A stretch of DNA of 64,000 nucleotides from Cyclobacteriaceae bacterium (GCA_019638235.1 JAHBUE010000001.1:792492-856491); one strand, 5' to 3'. Positions 45,424 through 55,754 are shown, numbered from the stretch's first letter. Made by a program: numbers and translations. Notes: generated from the letters alone by a model not told the origin.

Positions 45424-46497
45424 TTATGCGAGATCAATATTCTTATCCAGATAAACATCCTGTATGGCATTCAGGATTTCAACGCCTTGCTTTAGCGGAC
45501 GCTGGAATGCCTTTCTACCGGAGATCAGCCCCATGCCACCTGCACGCTTGTTAATTACAGCGGTACGTACGGCATCTGCTAAATCGCTGGCGCCTTTCGA
45601 TTCTCCACCCGAATTAATCAGCCCTGCACGGCCCATGTAGCAATTGGCTACCTGGTAACGGCACAAATCAATCGGGTGCTCGGAAGTTAACTGTGTATAA
45701 ATGCGTTCATCTAATTTTCCATAGCTGGAACCACCGGTGTTGAGCGCTTTGTAACCGCCATTATTTTCGGCAAGTTTTTGTTTAATGATATCGGCCTGGA
45801 TAGTAACACCTAAGTGGTTAGCCTGACCGGTTAAATCGGCTGAAACATGGTAGTCGATACCGCCTTGCTTGAAGGCGTTGTTTCGGATGTAACACCATAA
45901 GATGGTAGCCATTCCCAATTCATGGGCGCGTTCAAAAGCTGCGGCTACTTCCTGTATCTGGCGTGTTGAATTATCGGAACCAAAGTAAATAGTTGCGCCT
46001 ACGGCAACAGCGCCTAAGTTCCAGGCTTCTTCTACCGAACCAAACATGATCTGGTCGTGCTTGTTCGGATAGGTGAGCAATTCGTTGTGATTGATTTTTA
46101 CAATGAACGGAATTTTGTGTGCATACTTGCGCGACATCATAGCTAACACACCATAAGTAGTAGCCACTGCATTGCAACCTCCTTCAATGGCAAGCTTCAC
46201 AATGTTTTCCGGGTCGAAGTAGGCAGGATTTTTGGCAAATGATGCCCCTGCACTATGCTCAATCCCTTGGTCGATAGGAAGAATAGAAAGAAAACCGGTT
46301 CCGCCTAAGCGACCTCGGTCAAATAATGTTTGCAGGCTGCGAAGCGTCTGGGGTGTTCTGTTTGACTGTGCAAAAACACGGTCAACAAAATCGGGGCCTG
46401 GGGTCTGTATCTGATTGGCCGATATGGTTTTGCTTTTGTGATCGAGAAGAAACCGGGCGTCTTTGCCAAGGATTTTTGAAATGTTTTGTTTCGCCAT
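45424..46497 (-). CDS. fbaB: Class I fructose-bisphosphate aldolase (DhnA type)
   Basis: A 357-residue metal-independent aldolase of the DhnA/FbaB family, which cleaves fructose 1,6-bisphosphate through a Schiff-base lysine. Motifs seen are [12 protein letters not shown] near the start, [11 protein letters not shown], and IQADIIKQK, whose lysine is the likely Schiff base. GGESKG near the end forms the phosphate site. Its own promoter is predicted at 46527, and accD is downstream in the same direction. Confidence 0.93.
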   Translation of the reverse strand: MAKQNISKILGKDARFLLDHKSKTISANQIQTPGPDFVDRVFAQSNRTPQTLRSLQTLFDRGRLGGTGFLSILPIDQGIEHSAGASFAKNPAYFDPENIVKLAIEGGCNAVATTYGVLAMMSRKYAHKIPFIVKINHNELLTYPNKHDQIMFGSVEEAWNLGAVAVGATIYFGSDNSTRQIQEVAAAFERAHELGMATILWCYIRNNAFKQGGIDYHVSADLTGQANHLGVTIQADIIKQKLAENNGGYKALNTGGSSYGKLDERIYTQLTSEHPIDLCRYQVANCYMGRAGLINSGGESKGASDLADAVRTAVINKRAGGMGLISGRKAFQRPLKQGVEILNAIQDVYLDKNIDLA

Positions 46498-46526
46498 AGT
46501 ATGTTAAAGTGTAAAATGTAGGGAAG

Positions 46527-46534
46527 CAAAGTTA
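46527..46534 (-). promoter_or_regulatory. Predicted fbaB promoter, -7 element
   Basis: The minus strand reads TAACTTTG, an exact TAnnTTTG match, followed by CTTCCC. The start site would be near 46520, giving a leader of about 23 bases. Confidence 0.55.
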
Positions 46535-46616
46535 TCAATTATTTAAACCTAACATCGCGCGAAAGCGCTTAATTAAGGGGTTTTTACCTCCGGATTATGC
46601 CAACGTTTGCAAACGA

Positions 46617-46644
46617 AAAAAGCCATCCTTGCGGACGGCTTTTG
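46617..46644 (-). terminator. rplS terminator
   Basis: On the minus strand, aaaagccgtcc and ggatggctttttt pair around a 5-base loop with one mismatch and end in a T run. It lies 22 bases after the rplS stop. Confidence 0.7.
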
Positions 46645-46665
46645 AGATCTATAACCAACTGAAAA

Positions 46666-47019
46666 TCAGATTTTTTCCTTAATCCTGGCCGATTTACCCT
46701 GACGACCTTTCATGTAGTAAAGTTTAGCTCTGCGTACTTTACCGCGTTTCATTACTTCAATTTTATCAAGGCTGGGCGATGTTATCGGGAAAATACGCTC
46801 TACCCCAACACCATTTGAGATTTTACGTACTGTAAAGGTTTCGCCATTGGTGCCATAGCCCCTGCGTTGTATAACTACCCCCTGAAACTGCTGGATACGC
46901 TCCTTGTTTCCTTCTTTGATTTTTACGTGAACGTTAACAGTATCACCAGCCTTAAATTCAGGCATTTTTTCGCGTGCGGCAGCATATTCCTGCTCAACAA
47001 CTTTAATTAAATCGGCCAT
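46666..47019 (-). CDS. rplS: Ribosomal protein bL19
   Basis: A 117-residue 50S protein at the subunit interface. Clear family motifs include [30 protein letters not shown] and [14 protein letters not shown]. Position at the end of rpsP-rimM-trmD-rplS is canonical. It also has its own predicted promoter at 47046. Confidence 0.97.
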   Translation of the reverse strand: MADLIKVVEQEYAAAREKMPEFKAGDTVNVHVKIKEGNKERIQQFQGVVIQRRGYGTNGETFTVRKISNGVGVERIFPITSPSLDKIEVMKRGKVRRAKLYYMKGRQGKSARIKEKI

Positions 47020-47039
47020 AATAGCGTGTTTTCAAAAAC

Positions 47040-47053
47040 GGACTGCAAATGTA
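47040..47053 (-). promoter_or_regulatory. rplS promoter, TAnnTTTGCAGYCC type
   Basis: The minus strand reads TACATTTG (47053-47046) then CAGTCC, followed by TTTTTGAAAA before the rplS ATG. This is almost the same as the start module of rplU. It lies between trmD and rplS, so rplS can be transcribed without the upstream genes. Confidence 0.65.
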
Positions 47054-47110
47054 GGGAAAGAATTGAGATTTAGGAAGCCGGGCAGTAATGTTTTTTATGG
47101 CTAAAAGCGC

Positions 47111-47785
47111 CTATTTTAAAAGGTTTGGGCGTCTTTTTTGGGTTCGCTCGATGGCCTTTTCGTGTTTCCACTCTTCAATTTTGGCGTGGTCGCCCGAAAG
47201 CAATATGTCCGGGACTTTCCAGCCCTTGTATTCTGCCGGGCGGGTATAAACGGGCGGGGCTACCAGCCCATCCTGAAAAGAGTCGGTCAGGGCCGAGGTT
47301 TCGTCCGACAGCACTCCGGGTATGAGCCGGATAACGGCATCGGCCACTACGGCTGCGGCCAGTTCTCCCCCCGATAATACGTAATCGCCAATACTGATTT
47401 CGCGGGTGATGAGGTGCTCGCGCACCCGTTCGTCCACACCTTTGTAATGGCCGCATAATACTATCAGGTTTTTTTTCAGGCTTAGCTCGTTGGCAATGGC
47501 TTGTGTAAACAATTCGCCATCCGGACTCATGTAAATCACTTCATCGTAGGGGCGTTTTGATTTCAGGTCGTCAATGCATTTTTCGATGGGTTCAATCATT
47601 AACACCATGCCTGCACCTCCGCCAAAGGCATAGTCGTCAACAGGCTTATGTTTTCCAACAGCATATTCGCGCAGGTCAATAATATCTACCTCAACCAAAC
47701 CTTTTGTTTGGGCGCGTTTCAAAATGGAATCATTGAATGGACTTTCAATTAACCTGGGCAAAGCGGTGATGATGGAAATGTGCAT
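47111..47785 (-). CDS. trmD: tRNA (guanine-N1-)-methyltransferase
   Basis: TrmD methylates G37 of tRNAs that read CNN codons, preventing frameshifts. The 224-residue SPOUT enzyme has the knot motifs [15 protein letters not shown] and [13 protein letters not shown], with [17 protein letters not shown] and the C-terminal [17 protein letters not shown]. All are normal. It follows rimM by 2 bases. Confidence 0.97.
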   Translation of the reverse strand: MHISIITALPRLIESPFNDSILKRAQTKGLVEVDIIDLREYAVGKHKPVDDYAFGGGAGMVLMIEPIEKCIDDLKSKRPYDEVIYMSPDGELFTQAIANELSLKKNLIVLCGHYKGVDERVREHLITREISIGDYVLSGGELAAAVVADAVIRLIPGVLSDETSALTDSFQDGLVAPPVYTRPAEYKGWKVPDILLSGDHAKIEEWKHEKAIERTQKRRPNLLK

Positions 47786-47787
47786 GG

Positions 47788-48303
47788 CTAAATATCCAAA
47801 AAGCCTTCCGGCAAGTTAACAAATACAGTTTTTTTCGACCGGTTAATCGATTTTACTAAGGGAGGCTGCGCGGGAATCATTACTTCTTTTTCGGAATAAT
47901 CGAGTATAATGAAACGGTTTATACCGGCCCGCTCAATATCTTTTACTAATCCAAGAAGCCCCTGCGTTTCATCGTCCACATTAAACCCGATAATCTCATC
48001 ATCGTAGAAGTCGTTAGCAGAAAGTTTTGGTCGCAGCGTTTTTTCAAGATAAAGAGAGAGGTTCTTCAATCCGGCCGCTTCCTCCGGGGAAGATACGTCT
48101 TCAAACTTTACAAAGGCTTTATCGTTTTTCACGGAAACGTGCTCAATGAAATAAGGAACTAAGGTATTTTGTCGGTCAACAAATACCGTAGTTAACGATG
48201 CCCAGTCGGAAGGAGAATCCGGGTCGAGTGAAACGGTTACTTCGCCCTTCAATCCGTGTGGTCGCATAATAAAACCCGCTTTGAAGCAATCTTCTTTTTT
48301 CAT
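47788..48303 (-). CDS. rimM: 16S rRNA processing protein RimM
   Basis: RimM helps assemble the 30S head and binds S19. The 171-residue protein has the N-terminal barrel start [16 protein letters not shown] and the C-terminal PRC-like [14 protein letters not shown]...PEGFLDI. It lies between rpsP and trmD, the standard place. A terminator-like hairpin stands between rpsP and this gene. Confidence 0.94.
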   Translation of the reverse strand: MKKEDCFKAGFIMRPHGLKGEVTVSLDPDSPSDWASLTTVFVDRQNTLVPYFIEHVSVKNDKAFVKFEDVSSPEEAAGLKNLSLYLEKTLRPKLSANDFYDDEIIGFNVDDETQGLLGLVKDIERAGINRFIILDYSEKEVMIPAQPPLVKSINRSKKTVFVNLPEGFLDI

Positions 48304-48358
48304 CAGTTAAAGCAAAAGTACAGCGATTGATTGGTGCAACTACAAGCGGTATAAATAA

Positions 48359-48390
48359 AAATGCCAGCGCTGATTTTGGCACTGGCATTT
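48359..48390 (-). terminator. Terminator or attenuator between rpsP and rimM
   Basis: The minus-strand transcript can form a 12-base stem (48390-48379 with 48370-48359) including one U-G wobble, followed by a TTTTATTTAT tail. It starts 23 bases after the rpsP stop and 56 bases before the rimM start, so it would cut rpsP expression off from rimM-trmD, fully or partly. Confidence 0.7.
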
Positions 48391-48412
48391 GAGTAAAATT
48401 CTGAATCCGGTT

Positions 48413-48958
48413 TTATGCTTCAGCGGCAGGCTCGGCAGAACCTTCGGCTTCGGCAGGTGCAGCCTCTGCACTTTCTTCAGTAGCAGGAGCGGCTGCAGCA
48501 ACTTCGGCTTTCTTGCGAATGGCCTCAGCGCGGGCTTCCTTAATTTTAGTTTCGGCCTCTTTACGGGCTTTGGCTTTAGCCTGCTTATCATCGGCCAGTT
48601 TGTCAACACGGTCTTTGATTTTGGCTTCTTTGCCCTGTTTCCAGTCCTGCAATTTGCTATCCGCTTGCTCTTGCGACAAGGCGCCTTTAATCACACCAAT
48701 TTGCAGGTGCTTGCGTAGCATAATGCCACGGTAAGAGAGCATAGCCTTAACGGTATCGGTCGGTTGTGCGCCATTCATCAACCATTGGAAGGCTTTTTCT
48801 TCATCCAGCTCAATGGATGCAGGAACGGTTAAGGGGTTGTACGTGCCGATTTTTTCAATAAAGCGACCATCGCGTGGCGCCCTGGCATCGGCTATGATTA
48901 CATCATATCTTGCCAGTTTTTTGCGGCCTCTGCGGGCCAATCTGATTTTAACTGCCAT
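48413..48958 (-). CDS. rpsP: Ribosomal protein bS16 with long Ala/Glu tail
   Basis: A 30S assembly protein. Residues 1-80 are the conserved bS16 core ([38 protein letters not shown], described here in parts: [22 protein letters not shown]). Residues from about 100 to 181 are a low-complexity Lys/Glu/Ala helix that turns into an Ala/Glu-only tip. Typical bS16 is about 80-90 residues; long tails of this kind are known in Bacteroidota. It has its own promoter at 49006. Confidence 0.95.
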   Translation of the reverse strand: MAVKIRLARRGRKKLARYDVIIADARAPRDGRFIEKIGTYNPLTVPASIELDEEKAFQWLMNGAQPTDTVKAMLSYRGIMLRKHLQIGVIKGALSQEQADSKLQDWKQGKEAKIKDRVDKLADDKQAKAKARKEAETKIKEARAEAIRKKAEVAAAAPATEESAEAAPAEAEGSAEPAAEA

Positions 48959-48999
48959 TTTCTTTCAGTTTTGTTGTGGAACTCGTCCGTTAATAATTA

Positions 49000-49013
49000 G
49001 GGCTGCAAATATA
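49000..49013 (-). promoter_or_regulatory. rpsP promoter, TAnnTTTGCAGYCC type
   Basis: The minus strand reads TATATTTG (49013-49006) followed by CAGCCC. This is the third ribosomal-protein promoter here with the same start wording as rplU and rplS. The leader to the rpsP ATG would be about 41 bases. Confidence 0.6.
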
Positions 49014-49124
49014 GGACATTTATCGCTCCGGGCAACCGAACCTCAAAAAGAAAGGCTCAGGGTATCCTTTATATAAATATTTGTATAAGCGAGTATTCAA
49101 TTTTTTTATCCAGAACGGGTTCTA

Positions 49125-49132
49125 TACATTTG
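49125..49132 (+). promoter_or_regulatory. Predicted sucA promoter, -7 element
   Basis: TACATTTG is an exact -7 match, 18 bases before the sucA ATG at 49151, so the leader would be about 12 bases. It is divergent from the rpsP promoter about 110 bases away. Confidence 0.55.
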
Positions 49133-49150
49133 ATTTCTCATCATAGAATC

Positions 49151-51877
49151 ATGGATAAATACTCGTACATCTCCAATGCCGATGTTGGCTACCTTGACCA
49201 ACTCTACCAAAATTATAAAACCGACCCCTCCAGCGTTGACCCAACCTGGCAAAAGTTTTTTGAGGGATACGAATTTTCGGTTCAACGATATGGAGAAAAC
49301 GGTAGCGCGTCTGGAGCAACCGATACACAATCGATAAAAGAAACCCAGGTGCGTAACCTGATTTTTGCGTACAGGTCGTTTGGCCACTTGGTTTCCAAAA
49401 CCAACCCGGTTCGCGAAAGGCGTAACCATCACGTTAATTTTGACCTGAAGTTTTTCGGACTTTCGGATGCCGACTTAGACACCGAATTTGATGTGGCTAC
49501 GGAAATCGGCATGAGCCGTGCACCCCTTAGGAAAATTGTTGAGAAACTGCAGGCAGTTTACATTGGCCCGATTGGTTTTGAATATAACTACATCCGTAAT
49601 GATGAAGTGCGCCAGTGGTTTTGTAATAAATGCGAAACAGAGTATTTCAACTATAATCCAGATATAGAAGAGAAGAAGCGAATTCTTGCCAAGCTGAACG
49701 AAGCTGTTGTATTTGAAAACTTTTTGCACACCAAGTTTTTGGGTCAGAAAAGATTTTCGTTAGAAGGTGGTGAAAACACAATTCCGGCATTGCAGACCAT
49801 TATTAACAAAGCTGCTGAGCTGGATGTGAAGGAAGTAGTAATTGGCATGGCGCACCGTGGTCGTCTGAACGTACTTTCAAATATCCTTGGAAAAACTTAC
49901 GAACAGATTTTTACCGAGTTTGAAGGAAACATTAACCCCGACATAACGATGGGCGATGGTGATGTGAAATATCACCTTGGTTATGCCAGCCGCATTGATA
50001 CGCCATCCGGTAAAAAGATTTATGTAAAACTTACGCCTAACCCTTCGCACCTGGAGGCGGTTAACCCGTTGGTGGTTGGGTACACACGTGGCCAGATTGA
50101 TGATGAATTTGGTGGCGATTTGAAAAAAGCTATGGCCATCCTTATTCATGGCGATGCTGCCGTTGCCGGGCAAGGCATTGTGTATGAAGTTGCGCAGATG
50201 TCGGGTTTGCCGGGATATACAACGGGTGGAACCATTCATTTTGTAATCAACAACCAGGTTGGTTTTACAACCGATTATGACGATGCACGTACTTCTATCT
50301 ACTGTACGGATGTTTCAAAAATTATTGATGCGCCTGTATTGCATGTGAATGGCGATGATGCGGAAGCCGTTACGTTTGCTGCAAACCTCGCGGTAGAATA
50401 TCGTCAGAAATTCGGTAAAGATATTTTCATCGATTTGTTGTGTTATCGCAGGCACGGCCATAACGAAAGCGATGAACCTAAGTTTACGCAACCCAAACTC
50501 TACAACATTATTGCGAAGCACCCCAATCCACGCGAAGTGTATGTAAAAAGACTTACTAACAGTGGTGTTGATGGTGCCGCTATGGCGGAAGAGATGGATA
50601 AAAAATTCCGGAACCAGTTGCAGGATAGGTTAAATGAAGTGAAACAGAAGCCGCTTCCGTATAAATTCCAGGACAGTGAAGAAGAGTGGGCAAACATGCG
50701 CAAAGCTGTAGCAGAAGATTTCGACCAGTCGCCAAAAACCGGTGTGTCGGCTTCTATGGTAGAGAAAGTAGGGAAAGCGCTTACTACCATTCCTGATGGT
50801 TTTAAGCCCATTAAGCAAATTGATAAACTGTTGAAAGACCGCAAAGATGCTTTCTTTGCTTCTAAAACATTAGGCTGGGCCGAGGCAGAACTTCTCGCGT
50901 TTGGCTCGTTATTGTTGGAAAAGTGTATTGTGCGCATGTCCGGTCAGGATGTTAAGCGCGGCACATTTTCGCATCGCCATGCATTCTTTTGGGATATAAA
51001 TACCAATCAATCGTATTGCGGACTAAATCATATTGATGCGGAACAGGCGAAGTTATACATGTATAACTCGTTACTTTCAGAGTTTGGTGTTATGGGTTTT
51101 GAATATGGTTATTCTATGGCGACACCACATGCGTTAGTAGTGTGGGAAGCGCAGTTTGGCGATTTCGTAAACGGTGCGCAGGTAATCATCGATCAGTTTT
51201 TAACAAGTGCCGAGTCGAAATGGCAACGGCAAAACGGGTTGGTGTTGTTGCTTCCGCACGGCTATGAAGGGCAGGGGCCTGAACACTCCAGTGCACGTCC
51301 CGAACGCTTTTTGCAACAGGCTTCCGAACTTAACATGATTGTAGTTAACCTGACTTCATCGGCTAATTATTTCCACATGTTAAGGCGGCAAGTGAAGTGG
51401 GAATTCCGCAAACCTTGCGTGATGTTCTCGCCAAAATCATTGTTGCGGCATCCTGGAGTAGTTTCACCGTTGAAAGATTTTACTTCTGGTTCGTTCATTG
51501 AGGTGTTGGATGACCCGAATGTGGCTGCCAAAGATGTGAAGCGTGTGGTATTCTGTACAGGAAAAGTATTTTTCGATTTGCAGGACTATCAGCAAAAGAA
51601 AAAAATCAAGAACACGGCAATTGTGCGGTTAGAGCAACTTTACCCGTTTCCGAAACAACAAGTGAGTGATATTCAAAAGAAATATAAAAATGCTGAACTG
51701 ATTTGGGCACAGGAAGAACCTTATAACATGGGTTACTGGGCCTACATTCAACGCTTTATGCCGGATGAAAAATGGAAAGTGGTTGCCCGTAAGTCGAGCG
51801 CATCACCGGCAACGGGATATTCTAAAGTGCATAAGTCCGAACAAGAAAGAATTATCACGCTTGCTTTTGAAATTTAA
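49151..51877 (+). CDS. sucA: 2-oxoglutarate dehydrogenase E1 component
   Basis: E1o decarboxylates 2-oxoglutarate using thiamine diphosphate in the TCA cycle. The 908-residue protein has the N-terminal E2-binding segment YLDQLYQNYKTDPSSVDPTWQ, the active-site MAHRGRLNVL, the ThDP/Mg motif GDAAVAGQG...NNQVGFTT, and the C-terminal LLPHGYEGQGPEHSSARPERFLQ. I use the ATG at 49151 rather than the TTG at 49130. sucB follows after 35 bases. Confidence 0.96.
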   Translation: MDKYSYISNADVGYLDQLYQNYKTDPSSVDPTWQKFFEGYEFSVQRYGENGSASGATDTQSIKETQVRNLIFAYRSFGHLVSKTNPVRERRNHHVNFDLKFFGLSDADLDTEFDVATEIGMSRAPLRKIVEKLQAVYIGPIGFEYNYIRNDEVRQWFCNKCETEYFNYNPDIEEKKRILAKLNEAVVFENFLHTKFLGQKRFSLEGGENTIPALQTIINKAAELDVKEVVIGMAHRGRLNVLSNILGKTYEQIFTEFEGNINPDITMGDGDVKYHLGYASRIDTPSGKKIYVKLTPNPSHLEAVNPLVVGYTRGQIDDEFGGDLKKAMAILIHGDAAVAGQGIVYEVAQMSGLPGYTTGGTIHFVINNQVGFTTDYDDARTSIYCTDVSKIIDAPVLHVNGDDAEAVTFAANLAVEYRQKFGKDIFIDLLCYRRHGHNESDEPKFTQPKLYNIIAKHPNPREVYVKRLTNSGVDGAAMAEEMDKKFRNQLQDRLNEVKQKPLPYKFQDSEEEWANMRKAVAEDFDQSPKTGVSASMVEKVGKALTTIPDGFKPIKQIDKLLKDRKDAFFASKTLGWAEAELLAFGSLLLEKCIVRMSGQDVKRGTFSHRHAFFWDINTNQSYCGLNHIDAEQAKLYMYNSLLSEFGVMGFEYGYSMATPHALVVWEAQFGDFVNGAQVIIDQFLTSAESKWQRQNGLVLLLPHGYEGQGPEHSSARPERFLQQASELNMIVVNLTSSANYFHMLRRQVKWEFRKPCVMFSPKSLLRHPGVVSPLKDFTSGSFIEVLDDPNVAAKDVKRVVFCTGKVFFDLQDYQQKKKIKNTAIVRLEQLYPFPKQQVSDIQKKYKNAELIWAQEEPYNMGYWAYIQRFMPDEKWKVVARKSSASPATGYSKVHKSEQERIITLAFEI

Positions 51878-51912
51878 TCAATCCCTCAAACCATAAACTG
51901 TAAAATCAAATC

Positions 51913-53436
51913 ATGGCTATAGAAGTAAAAGTACCCACAGTTGGTGAATCGATTACCGAAGTAACAATTGCCAACTGGCTTAAAAATGATGGCGAGGCCG
52001 TGCAGATGGATGAAGTCATTGCCGAACTGGAATCGGACAAAGCCACATTTGAACTGACAGCCCCGGCTGCCGGTGTGTTGCGCATAAAAAAACAACAAGG
52101 CGATGCCGTGCCGATAGGTGAACTTATTTGCGAAATCGATGAATCAGCCGGTGCAGGTTCGTCTACCAGCAAGGAGGAGAATAAACCTGCTGCCGATGAA
52201 CAAAAGAAATCCGCACCGAAAGCAACTGGCGAAGTGAAGGAAATGAAAGTGCCTGCCGTAGGCGAATCCATTACTGAGGTAACAATTTCTACATGGTTAA
52301 AGAAAGACGGTGATTATGTAAAGCTTGACGAAGTAATTGCCGAAGTGGAATCGGATAAGGCAACGTTTGAATTACCGGCAGAAGCTAATGGTATTTTGAA
52401 AATTATTGCCAACGAAAAAGAAACCCTGCCGATTGGCGGTTTGATTTGCAAAATTGAAGTGATGGAAGGCGAACCGGTTAAATCCGAATCGTCATCTTCT
52501 TCCGCAAGTTCTTCTTCGCAACCTGCGGCTTCTGATAAATCGTACGCTTCGGGGCATCCGTCACCGGCAGCAGCAAAAATTTTAGATGAGAAAGGGGTTT
52601 CCGCTTCACAGGTTCAGGGTTCCGGTGTTGGCGGACGCATCACTAAAGAAGACGCAACAAAAGCACAGCCGGGAGCTAAACAGGAACCTGCCAAGCAAGC
52701 AGCATCCGGTCAACCGGTAATTGGAGGAGGCGTTTCCCGGAATCAGCGCAGGGAAAAAATGACTTCGCTTCGCAAAACTATTGCACGCAGGTTGGTTGCT
52801 GTGAAAAACGAAACCGCCATGCTCACTACGTTCAACGAAGTGGACATGAAACCGATTATGGACATGCGGGCGAAGTATAAAGATAAGTTCAAGGAAAAGT
52901 ATGGTGTTGGGTTGGGCTTTATGTCATTCTTTACCAAGGCAGTTTGCCAGGCGTTGAAAGAGTGGCCGGCCGTAAATGCACAAATTGATGGCGATGAGAT
53001 TATATACCACGATTACTGCGATATTTCAATTGCCGTTTCAACACCACGCGGATTAGTTGTGCCTGTTATCCGCAATGCCGAATCACTTTCGTTCGACCAG
53101 ATTGAAGCTGAAATCGGAAGGCTTGCAGCTCGTGGTCGCGATGGTAAACTTTCAATTGATGAAATGACGGGGGGCACGTTCTCCATCACCAATGGTGGTG
53201 TGTTTGGTTCCATGCTATCAACCCCTATTATCAATCCGCCACAATCTGCAATTCTGGGTATGCATAATATTGTAGAGCGTGCAGTGGTGAAGAACGGCCA
53301 GGTGGTCGTTACACCGGTCATGTATGTTGCACTTTCTTACGACCATCGCATTATTGATGGTCGCGAATCAGTTAGCTTTTTGGTGCGGGTGAAAGAAATG
53401 CTGGAAGACCCCGGAAGATTGATTTTAGGAGTATAA
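51913..53436 (+). CDS. sucB: 2-oxoglutarate dehydrogenase E2 (succinyltransferase), two lipoyl domains
   Basis: The E2 core transfers the succinyl group to CoA. The 507-residue protein starts with two lipoyl domains (about 1-77 and 110-185). Each has its lipoylation lysine in [10 protein letters not shown] Ser/Ala/Gly-rich linker follows, then an E1/E3-binding domain ([13 protein letters not shown]...GRITKED, about 215-250) and the catalytic domain ending [15 protein letters not shown] with the active-site His and Asp. Most SucB proteins have one lipoyl domain; the second looks like a tandem duplication. Confidence 0.95.
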   Translation: MAIEVKVPTVGESITEVTIANWLKNDGEAVQMDEVIAELESDKATFELTAPAAGVLRIKKQQGDAVPIGELICEIDESAGAGSSTSKEENKPAADEQKKSAPKATGEVKEMKVPAVGESITEVTISTWLKKDGDYVKLDEVIAEVESDKATFELPAEANGILKIIANEKETLPIGGLICKIEVMEGEPVKSESSSSSASSSSQPAASDKSYASGHPSPAAAKILDEKGVSASQVQGSGVGGRITKEDATKAQPGAKQEPAKQAASGQPVIGGGVSRNQRREKMTSLRKTIARRLVAVKNETAMLTTFNEVDMKPIMDMRAKYKDKFKEKYGVGLGFMSFFTKAVCQALKEWPAVNAQIDGDEIIYHDYCDISIAVSTPRGLVVPVIRNAESLSFDQIEAEIGRLAARGRDGKLSIDEMTGGTFSITNGGVFGSMLSTPIINPPQSAILGMHNIVERAVVKNGQVVVTPVMYVALSYDHRIIDGRESVSFLVRVKEMLEDPGRLILGV

Positions 53437-53507
53437 AATTCTCTCTTCTCCGGCAAGGAAAAAGAAATTTCGTTTTACAAAAAAACTCTCGTTTAAAATT
53501 ATTGAAT

Positions 53508-54905
53508 ATGGATTATCAAGTTATCGTTATAGGTTCCGGCCCCGGAGGATATGTAGCTGCCATTCGCTGTGCACAGCTTGGCTTTAAAACAGCCATTGTT
53601 GAAAAATACAATACGCTTGGCGGTACGTGTTTAAATGTTGGTTGTATTCCTTCCAAAGCATTGCTGGACTCAACCGAACATTTCCATAATGCTGAACATA
53701 CATTTGCCGAGCATGGTGTGGAGATTTCAAAACCAAAAGCCAACCTCACACAAATGATAAAGCGCAAAGCCGGTGTGGTAAAAGCCAACGTGGACGGCAT
53801 TGCCTACCTGATGAAGAAAAATAAAATTGATGTTCATACCGGTGTTGGGTCTTTTGTTGATAAGAACACAATCAGCATTGCGCCTGCCGATGGCAAAGCG
53901 AAAACCATTACAGGCGAGAAAATAATTATTGCGACAGGCTCAAAGCCAACACCGCTTCCATTTGCACCGTTTGATAAGAAACGGATAATATCCAGCACGG
54001 AAGCATTGGAGTTGAAAGAAATTCCTAAGCACCTGATTGTTGTAGGAGGAGGCGTGATAGGTATGGAATTAGGGTCAGTCTATGCCCGCATTGGTTCAAA
54101 AGTTACCGTTGTAGAGTTTCTTGACAGTATCATTCCGACTATGGATGGTACACTTGGAAAAGAATTACAAAAATCCACCAAGAAATTGGGCATGGAGTTT
54201 TATCTCGGCCATAAAGTCACCGCTATTGAAAACAAAGGCAAAGAAGTTTTGTTGAAAGTAGAAGATAAAGAAGGGAAGCAACTTGAATTGAAAGGCGATT
54301 ATTGCTTAGTGAGCATTGGAAGAAGACCATACACAGAAGGGCTTGGTCTGGATAAAATTGGTATTGAAACCGAACGTGGACAAATACCAGTGGATAATCA
54401 TCTGCGCACAAAAATTGATAACATTTATGCCATAGGCGATGTAGTGCGTGGCGCCATGCTGGCGCACAAGGCCGAAGAAGAAGGCGTGCTGGTAGCTGAA
54501 CAATTAGCAGGGCAAAAACCTCATATTAATTATAACCTCATTCCGGGTGTTGTATATACCTGGCCTGAAGTGGCGAGTGTTGGTTTCACAGAAGAACAAC
54601 TAAAGAAAGACAGGCGAGTTTACAAAACAGGAACGTTTCCGTACAAAGCACTTGGTCGTGCGCGCGCGTCTATGGATACCGATGGTCTGGTAAAAATATT
54701 AGCCGATAAAAATACGGATGAAATTCTGGGCGTTCATATTATTGGTGCTCGTGCTGCCGATATGATTGCGGCCGGTGTGGTTGCTATGGAGTATCGTGCT
54801 TCTGCCGAGGATGTTTCGCGGATGAGCCATGCACACCCAACCTACATGGAAGCCGTGAAAGAAGCTTGCCTGGCAGCAACAGCCAACAGGCCTATTCACA
54901 TGTAA
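53508..54905 (+). CDS. lpdA: Dihydrolipoyl dehydrogenase (E3)
   Basis: E3 re-oxidises the lipoyl groups of E2 with NAD. The 465-residue flavoprotein has the FAD motif GSGPGGYVAAIRCAQLG, the redox disulfide GGTCLNVGCIPSKALL, the NAD motif GGGVIGMELGSVYARIGS, and the C-terminal HAHPTYMEA with the catalytic His-Glu pair. The ATG at 53508 is used; a TTG lies 6 bases ahead. It completes the sucA-sucB-lpdA operon with a 71-base gap and may also serve pyruvate dehydrogenase. Confidence 0.96.
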   Translation: MDYQVIVIGSGPGGYVAAIRCAQLGFKTAIVEKYNTLGGTCLNVGCIPSKALLDSTEHFHNAEHTFAEHGVEISKPKANLTQMIKRKAGVVKANVDGIAYLMKKNKIDVHTGVGSFVDKNTISIAPADGKAKTITGEKIIIATGSKPTPLPFAPFDKKRIISSTEALELKEIPKHLIVVGGGVIGMELGSVYARIGSKVTVVEFLDSIIPTMDGTLGKELQKSTKKLGMEFYLGHKVTAIENKGKEVLLKVEDKEGKQLELKGDYCLVSIGRRPYTEGLGLDKIGIETERGQIPVDNHLRTKIDNIYAIGDVVRGAMLAHKAEEEGVLVAEQLAGQKPHINYNLIPGVVYTWPEVASVGFTEEQLKKDRRVYKTGTFPYKALGRARASMDTDGLVKILADKNTDEILGVHIIGARAADMIAAGVVAMEYRASAEDVSRMSHAHPTYMEAVKEACLAATANRPIHM

Positions 54906-54938
54906 AACTGCGACAAGTTCTTTTGTTGGTTCATCGTT

Positions 54939-55754
54939 ATGAATTATCAAACCTTTCAACCCCAGGAGAATTTAAGCGCTTTTGTAAAGTGCTACTGGAT
55001 TTTGGAAGGCGATAGCCAGGCTATATCGGGCAAGCAACGCATAGTGCCTGATGGGTGCATGGAGATGATATTCCATTACGGTGATTTGTACAGGCAGTAT
55101 CTTCCGAATGGAAATTCTATTGTTCAGCCACGATGTTTTGTTTTCGGGCAAATCAGCACCTCACTTGATATTGAGCCTACCGGAGATACCGGTATTTTTT
55201 CTGTTCGCTTTCTGCCGGATGGCTTTACTCCGTTTTCTGCCTTGCCACTGGGTACAATGGAAAACCGTGCAGTGCCTTTGCAGGAATTGTTTGGCGAAGA
55301 GGGATTAGAACTGGAGAAGAAAATGCTGCAAACTCAAACCGTTGAAGAAAGAATAAAAATCCTCGAAACTTTTTTATTGAACAGGCTTGCAAGTCCTGAA
55401 GCTGCCGACCGCGTAGTAAAATCAAGCGTAGAAGTAATCCTTAATCTGAACGGAAACCTTTCAGTAGATGAACTATCGCGGCAAGTGAATGTTAACCGAA
55501 GGCAATTGGAGCGCAAGTTTTCATCCATAATAGGGTTAAGCCCCAAGCAGCTTTCAAAAATGATAAGGTTGCAAGCCACATTGAAAATGTTAATGAATGG
55601 AGAATACACCAGCCTCACGGCCATAGCGCATGAAGGCGAGTATTACGACCAGGCACATTTTATCAAAGATTTTAAGGAATTTACCGGCCTTAGCCCCCGG
55701 CAGTTTTATGCTGATAACCTGAAAATGTCGTCCCTGTTTATCGGCACGGAATAG
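54939..55754 (+). CDS. AraC family transcriptional regulator (DUF6597-type N-terminus)
   Basis: A 271-residue regulator. Residues 1-150 resemble the DUF6597 sensor domain (FVKCYWILEGD...RIVPDGCMEMIFHYGD). Residues from about 170 form the double helix-turn-helix of AraC (LSVDELSRQVNVNRRQLERKFSSIIGLSPKQL in parts, then TSLTAIAHEGEYYDQAHFIKDFKEFTGLSP). It may control the DUF6265 and SRPBCC genes that follow. No ligand can be inferred. Confidence 0.87.
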   Translation: MNYQTFQPQENLSAFVKCYWILEGDSQAISGKQRIVPDGCMEMIFHYGDLYRQYLPNGNSIVQPRCFVFGQISTSLDIEPTGDTGIFSVRFLPDGFTPFSALPLGTMENRAVPLQELFGEEGLELEKKMLQTQTVEERIKILETFLLNRLASPEAADRVVKSSVEVILNLNGNLSVDELSRQVNVNRRQLERKFSSIIGLSPKQLSKMIRLQATLKMLMNGEYTSLTAIAHEGEYYDQAHFIKDFKEFTGLSPRQFYADNLKMSSLFIGTE

